Below, one piece after another: positions 63,401 to 64,000 of a DNA stretch of 64,000 nt (its first letter is position 1; the number at the start of each line of letters is the position of its first letter). Under the pieces are notes generated by a model. That model did not search any database. It was not told the origin of the DNA and saw nothing but the letters and a program-made list of their open reading frames with translations. A program made the position numbers and the translations under genes. Source of the DNA: Hybos culiciformis (taxonomy: Eukaryota > Arthropoda > Insecta > Diptera > Hybotidae); assembly GCA_964007475.1 (NCBI GenBank), contig OZ023273.1, forward strand, positions 66,151,560 through 66,215,559, written 5' to 3'.

Positions 63401-63485
63401 TGCGTCATCAAAAGAAATGTCAGTTGAACAAATATTAAATGCAAACGAAATTGATCCATCTACCTACAGAATAGGACCAAGTCAA
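9258..63485 (+). CDS. Mhcl: unconventional myosin XVIII, PDZ-containing isoform (3' end beyond window)
   Basis: Twelve exons join in frame: 9258-9416, 21268-21573, 24287-25033, 25118-25255, 56800-57177, 59848-59907, 59968-60094, 60657-60823, 60908-61220, 61882-62461, 62652-63231 and 63297-63485. They give 1248 residues so far. The order is that of MYO18A/Mhcl: N-terminus MFNFMKK plus a Lys/Glu-rich stretch, a PDZ domain (about residues 316-410), an SH3-like segment, and then the motor. The P-loop is GRSGSGKT (617-624), switch I NSNATRF (668-674) and switch II DTPGFQ. All three deviate from canonical GESGAGKT, NxNSSRF and DIxGFE as known in class XVIII. Members bind actin with little or no ATPase and organise actin at Golgi, contractile and adhesion structures. 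The converter, IQ motif and coiled coil lie to the right. The class assignment is firm; the symbol follows Drosophila usage. Confidence 0.93.
9511..9869. mobile_element. possible hAT-type MITE with CTCGAGAA-rich interior
   Basis: The right end, on the minus strand, reads CAGTGCTGAGTAGAGCC, a hAT-like terminus. TCTCGTCTCGTCGAGAAA near the left and GGTCGAGAAGTCTTGTCTCG near the right form related, partly inverted blocks. The left boundary and target duplication are not clear. Confidence 0.4.
10866..10937 (-). pseudogene. non-LTR retrotransposon reverse transcriptase relic (YADD block)
   Basis: The minus strand reads [20 protein letters not shown] and then stops. YADD (10911-10922) is the catalytic motif of LINE-type reverse transcriptases, and the following [10 protein letters not shown] resembles the usual (L/V/M)KIF-(R/K)xI continuation. 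An upstream LLLF segment sits in another frame, so the fragment is frameshifted and dead. Confidence 0.7.
11482..11655 (-). pseudogene. unassigned minus-strand open stretch (58 codons) with protein-like composition
   Basis: Fifty-eight codons are open between stops. They include [20 protein letters not shown] and a Trp/Cys-bearing segment, [15 protein letters not shown]. The composition is far more protein-like than the surrounding AT-rich DNA, which suggests a decayed exon of a mobile element or host gene. I do not recognise the family. There is no start codon, and no neighbouring piece continues it. Confidence 0.35.
13459..13512 (+). repeat. two tandem copies of a 27-bp AT-rich unit
   Basis: TAATATCATTGATAATAATT followed by tatttat occurs twice back to back. 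This is a local duplication with no sign of function. Confidence 0.6.
14787..15207. mobile_element. nested MITE with 34-bp TIRs and TAA target duplication (PIF/Harbinger-like)
   Basis: The TIR starts AGGCCGGTTTTCAAGATCCA and continues AGTACACTTTGTCC. The right end matches over about 34 bases with one mismatch. TAA flanks both ends (14784-14786 and 15208-15210), and a 3-bp TWA duplication fits PIF/Harbinger. A TTAA reading (piggyBac-like) would leave asymmetric ends, so I prefer TAA. The interior has several short ACTTTG/ACTTGG blocks and no ORF. Confidence 0.75.
15842..15901 (+). pseudogene. relic of a psq-type HTH transposase N-terminus
   Basis: The 20 codons [20 protein letters not shown] match the usual start of psq/CENP-B-type (pogo/Tigger-like) transposases, in which a basic RVR(K/R) precedes Y(S/T)xExLxxAI, the first helix of the HTH. 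Similarity stops abruptly where another repeat begins (about 15896-15902), which looks like an insertion breakpoint. It is too short for certainty. Confidence 0.45.
15896..16332. mobile_element. possible nested MITE with TATTTCCATT ends
   Basis: The left side (gcaatttccatt, then atatatcccacat) and the right side (atcccacaaatattccacta, then atggaaata) are inverted relatives. Internal blocks repeat AGTGGAATA. Boundaries and target duplication are not clear. Confidence 0.35.
16430..16914. mobile_element. TA-flanked fold-back element, 485 bp
   Basis: GTGCTTCACCCTTAAAAAAA at the left is mirrored at the right end by GGGTGAAGCAC, and the similarity runs about 80 bases inward. TA flanks both sides (16428-16429 and 16915-16916). 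A second, inner palindrome is centred at about 16794 (acacgctctgaggcgtgt, extended on both sides by TTTCAAAT and poly-T/A). It is non-coding. Confidence 0.8.
17481..18445. mobile_element. fold-back transposon, about 965 bp, arms of about 400 bp
   Basis: The left end TGAAGTTAGCAACGAAAGTT is repeated inverted at the right end. The arms stay closely similar for at least 140 bases, and more loosely for about 400. Each arm contains about two copies of a roughly 118-bp sub-unit with CCACGATTTTTATATCGAAA and ACAACTAGCAACGAA. The middle (about 17880-18065) is unrelated AT-rich sequence with a small TTTCCCAA/TTGGGAAA hairpin. There is no coding capacity and no clear target duplication. Both long arms and subrepeats resemble FB-type elements. 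Confidence 0.8.
19306..19810 (+). mobile_element. hAT element, non-autonomous, with transposase C-terminal remnant
   Basis: The element starts CAGGGCACACGGGC and ends GCGGCCCTG. The flanks are TATATAAC (19298-19305) and TGTATAAC (19811-19818), an 8-bp target duplication with one difference. Codons at 19498-19605 encode [20 protein letters not shown] followed by [13 protein letters not shown], the signature of the hAT C-terminal dimerisation region in ZMYM/THAP9-like hAT proteins. The rest of the transposase is missing, so it would need a partner to move. Confidence 0.85.
19498..19605 (+). pseudogene. hAT transposase dimerisation-domain remnant
   Basis: About 36 codons carry the [16 protein letters not shown] motif and the LxNLA ending found at the C-terminus of hAT transposases. 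Upstream DDE and zinc-finger parts are absent. It lies inside the hAT element at 19306-19810 and is not a host gene. Confidence 0.8.
20060..20720 (+). repeat. degenerate tandem region (GATTGGAAAAACTAT-type units)
   Basis: Blocks resembling GATTGGAAAAACTAT, then gtgaaat..gatgatctct, then a GTGTAC-and-gttgacct-like ending recur near 20085, 20240, 20380 and 20604. They are spaced about 120-220 bases apart and have diverged strongly. Probably an old minisatellite or a decayed repeat-bearing transposon. Confidence 0.35.
21268..21573 (+). CDS. Mhcl: myosin XVIII exon 2
   Basis: The exon has 102 codons in phase 0 on both sides; the acceptor is ttttcAG and the donor aag|GTGATA. It encodes [20 protein letters not shown] and then an acidic, Ser/Thr-rich region likely to be disordered ([16 protein letters not shown]). 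This sits between the charged N-terminus and the PDZ domain, as in MYO18A, where the linker is poorly conserved. The GTGATA donor is weaker than the others in this gene. Confidence 0.87.
22630..22761 (-). pseudogene. CENP-B/Tc5-type HTH relic of a pogo-like transposase
   Basis: The minus strand encodes [20 protein letters not shown] followed by [20 protein letters not shown]. The pattern FPxxSW..FF.R......R......ISK.RA.VTE..IRK matches the second helix-turn-helix of psq/pogo transposases (W..FLkRhp...R..e.iskaRA.vTee.Irkw). The reading frame is open for 102 codons in all (22579-22887), but the upstream part is tandem-repeat sequence. Confidence 0.6.
22755..23115. repeat. minisatellite, about four units of about 90-105 bp
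   Basis: Units share ctctggtttttctttccg..ggt, then ctaaaatcaaggagaaatc, then ctgggcgg and a caaaaacagaaattttttct ending. Units start near 22778, 22854, 22945 and 23034. They lie within the TA-flanked transposon and carry the same CGCCCA core as its subterminal motif. Confidence 0.65.
24287..25033 (+). CDS. Mhcl: myosin XVIII exon 3: Pro-rich linker, His-rich stretch and PDZ domain
   Basis: The exon has 249 codons, phase 0 on both sides; the acceptor is atttttAG-like and the donor cag|GTAAAG. It opens with [14 protein letters not shown], a possible SH3-ligand, then a His-rich segment (HRHHRHSHY). The PDZ core follows: VRELVIKRQ, the carboxylate-binding loop [30 protein letters not shown] and [17 protein letters not shown]. 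The DFGFSLR and GLVPGDRL-type blocks match MYO18A closely. The canonical GLGF loop is DFGF here, as in the vertebrate protein. PDZ partners are not predictable. Confidence 0.93.
25118..25255 (+). CDS. Mhcl: myosin XVIII exon 4: end of PDZ domain and linker
   Basis: The exon has 46 codons after an 84-base intron, phase 0 on both sides, with donor aac|[20 protein letters not shown] continues the last PDZ strand and matches MYO18A VQPIPELSELSR. An acidic and then Ser/Lys-rich linker follows ([22 protein letters not shown]) and leads to the motor exon 31.5 kb away. Confidence 0.9.
27203..27627. mobile_element. hAT-type MITE with perfect 8-bp target duplication, 425 bp
   Basis: The ends are CAGGGTTAAAAATTTTATTT and, from the right inward, CAGAGTTAAAAATTTTATTT. 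GTTTAAAG occurs directly outside both ends (27195-27202 and 27628-27635). The interior repeats TTCACTCC and AAAGAGCG blocks in both orientations, with no ORF. The perfect duplication points to a fairly recent insertion. Confidence 0.85.
27838..28345 (+). repeat. GT-bearing minisatellite, about four units of about 100-160 bp
   Basis: Each unit has a GTGTGTGTG run, GTCATCGACGACAAAG, AAAATTTCAGCTCGATTGGA, TACCGGGAAGTG and gaagttaatataaag. Units start near 27840, 27970, 28111 and 28216. The units have diverged, and one lacks the CATCGACGACAAAG block. Blocks of this kind occur in arthropod transposon arrays; I cannot name the family. Confidence 0.7.
28468..28767 (-). mobile_element. MITE family A, copy 2 (TA-flanked, 300 bp)
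   Basis: This is the reverse-complement relative of the element at 1199-1500. It reads CCTAGTTTACATG...CATGTAAACTAGG with TA at 28466-28467 and 28768-28769. It is similar along the full length with few differences, so both copies derive from one non-autonomous family. Confidence 0.88.
28771..28822 (+). repeat. CT-rich microsatellite
   Basis: An irregular run of TTTCTCTCTC and TTTCTTTC lies directly after MITE copy 2. Confidence 0.8.
29564..30960 (+). repeat. old dispersed repeat, interrupted by a hAT-type MITE
   Basis: From TGTCTGTTTGTCTGTTCCGA (about 29566) the sequence has the style of arthropod interspersed repeats with CTCTTAAACCGCTCAGCCGA. It is followed by several 60-100-base units of TTCGTCCGATTTCATTCAAA and AAATTTTGTAACAAAAAATT. 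It resumes after the insertion at 30598 and continues to AAGAAGTTAAACTTCTTTCG near 30950. A related GAAGTTTAACTTCTTTAGCG lies at about 29143. The class is unknown. Confidence 0.55.
29887..30597. mobile_element. hAT-type MITE, 711 bp, nested in an older repeat
   Basis: The ends are TAGGGAATGCATTT... and ...TGCATTCCCTA, with GGATTTTCGGAATT-type inverted blocks next to them. The flanking 8-mers are GGGCGGAC (29879-29886) and GGGCGTAC (30598-30605), 7 of 8 identical. The element interrupts the repeat at 29564-30960. The interior is AT-rich and shows no transposase motif. Confidence 0.75.
31537..32375. mobile_element. fold-back element whose arms are a 15-bp satellite
   Basis: The left arm (31541-31700) is a tandem array of units like GCAATTCRTCGCAAA, and the right arm (about 32212-32370) is the same array inverted. 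The outermost shared bases are CGG(C/T)TAATTCGTCGCAAGC. The period of 15 leaves one frame open and repeats CDELL on the minus strand, which is an artefact. Between the arms lie a GC-rich palindrome (31708-31787, centre CCGCGCCGCGCG) and a short protein-like relic at about 31855-31984. Confidence 0.8.
31855..31984 (+). pseudogene. unassigned C-terminal peptide relic inside the satellite-armed element
   Basis: About 42 codons are open to a TAA at 31982-31984. They read [20 protein letters not shown] and then [20 protein letters not shown]. The KKK(Y/F)xDLSxR pattern resembles the basic start of some transposon-encoded or arthropod hypothetical proteins, but I cannot name one. It is probably the remnant of the element's own gene. 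Confidence 0.35.
32400..43140. other. featureless AT-rich intron stretch
   Basis: I find no inverted-repeat element, protein-like stretch or obvious tandem repeat, apart from short AT runs (for example TATATATATATATG at 34021). The contrast with the element-dense 27-32.4 kb part is noted as a finding. A repeat-like patch at 42680-42790 (GGCGTACGGACGGGCCGAAC) may be a transposon scrap. Confidence 0.5.
43135..43250 (-). mobile_element. tRNA-derived SINE-like unit
   Basis: The minus strand reads CACGGTGTAATGG (A-box-like), then GTGGGTTCGATTCTCAT, whose GTGGG/CTCAT arms can pair around TTCGATT like a T-arm and B box. About 75 bases downstream it ends in an A-rich tail (taaaaaaaaataaacg). The anticodon and acceptor stems are not convincing, so it is not a working tRNA. 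No target duplication was found. Confidence 0.5.
44800..44979 (+). promoter_or_regulatory. presumed promoter / 5' UTR of the PDZ-less isoform
   Basis: The region directly before the alternative ATG has no acceptor-like polypyrimidine-AG. An in-frame TAA lies at 44977-44979. AGTATATACC at about 44841 is the only TATA-like element seen. The assignment rests on the need for a start site between here and the upstream AT-rich DNA, not on a strong motif. Confidence 0.3.
44980..45870 (+). CDS. Mhcl: myosin XVIII alternative first exon (297 codons)
   Basis: The exon has 297 codons open from ATG 44980 to donor aag|GTAAAA at 45871, phase 0. The product is basic and low in complexity: His/Gln-rich [15 protein letters not shown] (about 60-74), acidic Ser-rich [14 protein letters not shown] (84-97), [17 protein letters not shown] (129-145), Asn/Ser tracts (189-202) and a basic end with [18 protein letters not shown]. 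RxxS sites occur at Ser82, 115, 143, 145, 178, 252 and 266, which suits basophilic kinases and 14-3-3 binding. There is no known domain and no signal peptide. An open frame of 891 bases with balanced codon use in DNA this AT-rich is itself strong evidence of coding. Confidence 0.88.
44980..63485 (+). CDS. Mhcl: unconventional myosin XVIII, PDZ-less isoform from an internal first exon
   Basis: The exon at 44980-45870 (297 codons) would replace the four PDZ-side exons and splice in phase 0 to the motor exon at 56800, then follow the same exons to 63485. That gives 1095 residues within the window. An in-frame TAA sits directly before the ATG (44977-44979) and no acceptor precedes it, so it must be a first coding exon, not a cassette. 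Vertebrate MYO18A is likewise made with a PDZ (alpha) and without it (beta), so an internal promoter has precedent. The N-terminal sequence is unlike any domain I know: Ser, Asn, Gln and Arg rich, mostly disordered. Expression has to be inferred. Confidence 0.75.
45871..51090. other. AT-rich intron stretch between alternative exon and hairpin
   Basis: Nothing recognisable was found: no coding-like stretch, no inverted-repeat element and only short homopolymer runs. Confidence 0.5.
51091..51175. repeat. near-perfect 85-base hairpin
   Basis: CATATCGTCAACTGAATCAA with 18 further bases pairs with its reverse complement over about 38 bp with one mismatch, around a loop of about 9 bases (AGAAGAATTCC region). 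The size is that of a pre-microRNA, but near-perfect pairing over 38 bp also fits a tiny palindromic element. It lies in the myosin intron on the sense strand. Confidence 0.8.
51176..53827. other. AT-rich intron stretch with one GC-richer patch
   Basis: The stretch is mostly plain AT-rich DNA. At about 52770-52890 there is a GC-richer patch with GGTCATAAGACACACCGATT and a small hairpin, AGCCCG...CGGGCT (52849-52876). It looks like a piece of a repeat; I cannot assign it. Confidence 0.4.
53828..54124. mobile_element. fold-back element, arms of about 130-140 bp
   Basis: Sequence from about 53828 (CCATTGAGTAATAATATTTA, TAAGAGGGACAGAATTCATA) to ACTCAAATGTGTTTATTCT is repeated inverted from 53980 to 54124 with small gaps. 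The spacer is AT-rich and about 28 bases long. Open frames on both strands here are mirror products of the palindrome. Confidence 0.75.
54125..56799. other. AT-rich intron stretch before the motor exons
   Basis: This is plain AT-rich DNA. AAAATCTCACCTTTCCAAC at about 54469 and GTTGGAAAGGCGAGATTTT at about 55097 are inverted relatives about 630 bases apart, possibly the ends of another MITE, but the bases outside them do not match. Confidence 0.4.
56800..57177 (+). CDS. Mhcl: myosin XVIII first motor exon: SH3-like region and start of the head
   Basis: The exon has 126 codons, phase 0 on both sides, acceptor ccttgcAG and donor aag|GTACTA. Both N-termini splice here. VWLIHRGGF and [12 protein letters not shown] form the small SH3-like domain. 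[20 protein letters not shown] is the classic start of the motor, where MYO18A has LxxLVYLNESSVLHTLRQRY. The exon ends in [10 protein letters not shown]...LYSEK, which corresponds to the canonical segment before the first actin-facing loop. Confidence 0.95.
57212..58056 (+). mobile_element. hAT element with perfect 8-bp target duplication, 845 bp
   Basis: The ends are TAGGGTTGTGATTTTTAG and, from the right inward, TAGGCTTGTGAATTTTAG. ATAATAAC flanks both sides exactly (57204-57211 and 58057-58064). The interior holds the C-terminal piece of a hAT transposase (57462-57704, plus strand) and ends in repeated TTTTTTAG-CGACT-like blocks. It is internally deleted, so non-autonomous. Confidence 0.9.
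57462..57704 (+). pseudogene. hAT transposase C-terminal fragment
   Basis: Eighty codons are open to a TAA, with in-frame stops just upstream. They include [20 protein letters not shown] and [17 protein letters not shown], followed by [12 protein letters not shown]. The (T/A)S.ERSFS...L.RSNR..F..ENL..... pattern is the hAT C-terminal dimerisation region. The DDE core is absent. Confidence 0.8.
59848..59907 (+). CDS. Mhcl: myosin XVIII motor exon (20 codons)
   Basis: This micro-exon encodes [20 protein letters not shown], phase 0. MYO18A has [20 protein letters not shown] at this place. The acceptor is ttttacAG and the donor tta|GTATGT. A 60-base intron follows. Confidence 0.95.
59968..60094 (+). 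CDS. Mhcl: myosin XVIII motor exon with P-loop
   Basis: The exon enters in phase 0 and leaves in phase 1 (g|gt). It encodes [20 protein letters not shown] and then the P-loop GRSGSGKT (60028-60051), in place of canonical GESGAGKT. The transducer helix follows ([16 protein letters not shown]). Lys and Thr of the Walker A are kept. Glu is replaced by Arg and Ala by Ser; MYO18A has GSSGSGKT. Confidence 0.95.
60095..60656 (+). other. myosin XVIII intron (562 bp)
   Basis: This is AT-rich DNA. Two tandem copies of TATATTCTTATAAACNAAAG occur at about 60536-60582. Nothing else was recognised. Confidence 0.7.
60657..60823 (+). CDS. Mhcl: myosin XVIII motor exon with switch I
   Basis: The exon begins with gt, completing a Gly codon, and ends in phase 0 before GTAAGT. 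It encodes [19 protein letters not shown], then switch I NSNATRF (60743-60763) followed by [20 protein letters not shown]. Canonical myosins have N.NSSRFGK. The loss of the second Ser and of Gly-Lys is shared with MYO18A (NGNATRFSQ). Confidence 0.95.
60908..61220 (+). CDS. Mhcl: myosin XVIII motor exon, upper 50K region
   Basis: The exon starts in phase 0 after attttAG at 60906-60907 and leaves in phase 1 (c|tt) before GTTAGT. It encodes [20 protein letters not shown], then [16 protein letters not shown] and ends in [18 protein letters not shown]. The family pattern LLEKSRV...E.NFHIFY is altered but recognisable, as in class XVIII. Confidence 0.95.
61221..61881 (+). other. myosin XVIII intron with dispersed repeat (661 bp)
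   Basis: From about 61445 to 61790 the intron holds a repeat of the kind that begins TATCTATCTATATACAAAAT, then TGTATGTGTGTTTGTTAG and ACTCCCAAACGGTGAAATTT, common in arthropod introns. It ends in two exact tandem copies of a 28-base unit (61730-61757 and 61758-61785, GACAGGCATATATAAAACAC...). No coding is present. Confidence 0.65.
61882..62461 (+). CDS. Mhcl: myosin XVIII motor exon with switch II
   Basis: The exon begins with tt (completing c|tt, Leu) and ends in tg (completing tg|g, Trp). It encodes [20 protein letters not shown], a Ser/Pro-rich loop ([20 protein letters not shown]), then ALINKAI...[13 protein letters not shown]. Switch II DTPGFQ (62172-62189) replaces canonical DI.GFE, so the catalytic Glu is Gln; MYO18A has the same. 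The relay part follows: [19 protein letters not shown]. Confidence 0.96.
62652..63231 (+). CDS. Mhcl: myosin XVIII motor exon, lower 50K and actin-binding region
   Basis: The exon begins with g (tg|g) and ends in phase 0 before GTATGA. It encodes [20 protein letters not shown], then [20 protein letters not shown] and LLQDSS. A loop-2-like basic stretch follows ([20 protein letters not shown]), then [20 protein letters not shown], corresponding to the canonical segment before SH2/SH1. It matches MYO18A along its length. Confidence 0.96.
63297..63485 (+). CDS. Mhcl: myosin XVIII motor exon after the actin-binding loops (SH1 region)
   Basis: The exon has 63 codons, phase 0, acceptor ttacAG and donor caa|[26 protein letters not shown] aligns with the myosin SH1-helix segment QLRxxxxLEaxRixrxGFPxR, and FIRRFGFLG follows. 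Class XVIII proteins lack the usual reactive cysteines, and none is seen here. Confidence 0.94.
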
Positions 63486-64000
63486 GTAAGTTCATTGGTG
63501 TTATGTATTAAAAATTTATTTTTATTAATATTAAGTTTTCTTGAAACTATTTGTTTCAAGCTATTCAGTAAGTTGCGTTGTCGTAAACTTTGTTTTCAAT
63601 AATTATTTTATAAAATTAAATTGTTGAATTTTAATTAGAAGGAGCCCCTCTTACAATTCATCATAATAATCAGTATTGAGTTATTGAATATTTAAAAATC
63701 CGCAAACCATGAAACCATAATCAAAATAAACCCATAAACTTCAGAACATATTATTACTTTACAATTGAATTTAATAAAATTGTACTCGGTCTTTAAAAAG
63801 AATACATATTATGAATATAACGTATGTATGGTACTATGCCCTTGTCCTTATACATTTACAAGTATACATTTATTTCAAATAGTGACATAATAGAAGATTA
63901 ACATTAGGTATACAAATATAACGTATAACATGTACATTATAAATGGAAGTAGGTAGTGCACATACATAATATATTTCGCAATTTAAAATATTTGTATATG
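63486..64000 (+). other. start of the next myosin XVIII intron, cut by the window edge
   Basis: AT-rich sequence follows a strong GTAAGT donor. No further exon was found up to the end of the window, so the rest of the gene (end of motor, IQ, coiled coil, tail) lies to the right. Confidence 0.8.

Noticed and set aside
1..64000. CRISPR arrays, operons, ribosomal RNA or an integrated virus
   Set aside because: None is seen. The tandem arrays are eukaryotic satellites and minisatellites, and the coding parts are spliced insect genes.

Overview
The window is nuclear DNA from an arthropod, almost certainly an insect. It is strongly AT-rich, its genes are split by GT/AG introns from about 60 bases to more than 30 kb, and introns and intergenic DNA are full of DNA-transposon remnants. 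One gene belongs to the takeout/juvenile-hormone-binding family, which is an arthropod family. I cannot assign the order.

Layout. (1) 1-4288: the 3' part of a plus-strand takeout-like secreted lipid-carrier gene, with three confident exons from 2572 to 4288. Its first (signal-peptide) exon is uncertain; a candidate lies at 178-244. Two small inverted-repeat elements (1021-1500) lie upstream. (2) 4289-9257: intergenic, with a retrotransposon RT relic, a short GC-rich inverted repeat and a 225-base direct duplication. (3) 9258-63485 and beyond the right edge: one very large plus-strand gene, the class XVIII unconventional myosin (vertebrate MYO18A, Drosophila Mhcl). Four exons (9258-25255) encode a basic N-terminus and a PDZ domain. 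Eight exons (56800-63485) encode the SH3-like region and about 800 residues of the motor up to the SH1/relay region. The converter, IQ, coiled coil and tail lie outside the window. A separate 297-codon first exon (44980-45870) has a stop codon immediately before its ATG and ends in a phase-0 donor. It therefore looks like the start of a PDZ-less isoform that joins the same motor exons.

The exon phases close without exception: all N-terminal exons end in phase 0, and the motor exons join in frame with split codons at three junctions. The nucleotide-binding motifs ([21 protein letters not shown]) depart from canonical myosin in the way known for MYO18, whose motor has little or no ATPase activity. 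The two N-termini probably send the same weak actin-binding motor to different partners: a PDZ scaffold, or a Ser/Arg-rich tail with many basophilic-kinase-like sites.

The introns hold a well-preserved set of non-autonomous DNA transposons. There are four hAT-type elements with recognisable 8-bp target-site duplications (two exact, two 7/8), two of them still carrying the hAT C-terminal dimerisation segment. There are two longer elements with repeated subterminal motifs and relics of psq/CENP-B-type (pogo-like) transposase. One MITE is flanked by TAA, and there is a MITE family present twice in opposite orientation. Several fold-back elements are also present, one with arms made of a 15-bp satellite. 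In contrast, about 12 kb of the largest intron (32.4-44.9 kb) shows almost no recognisable elements.
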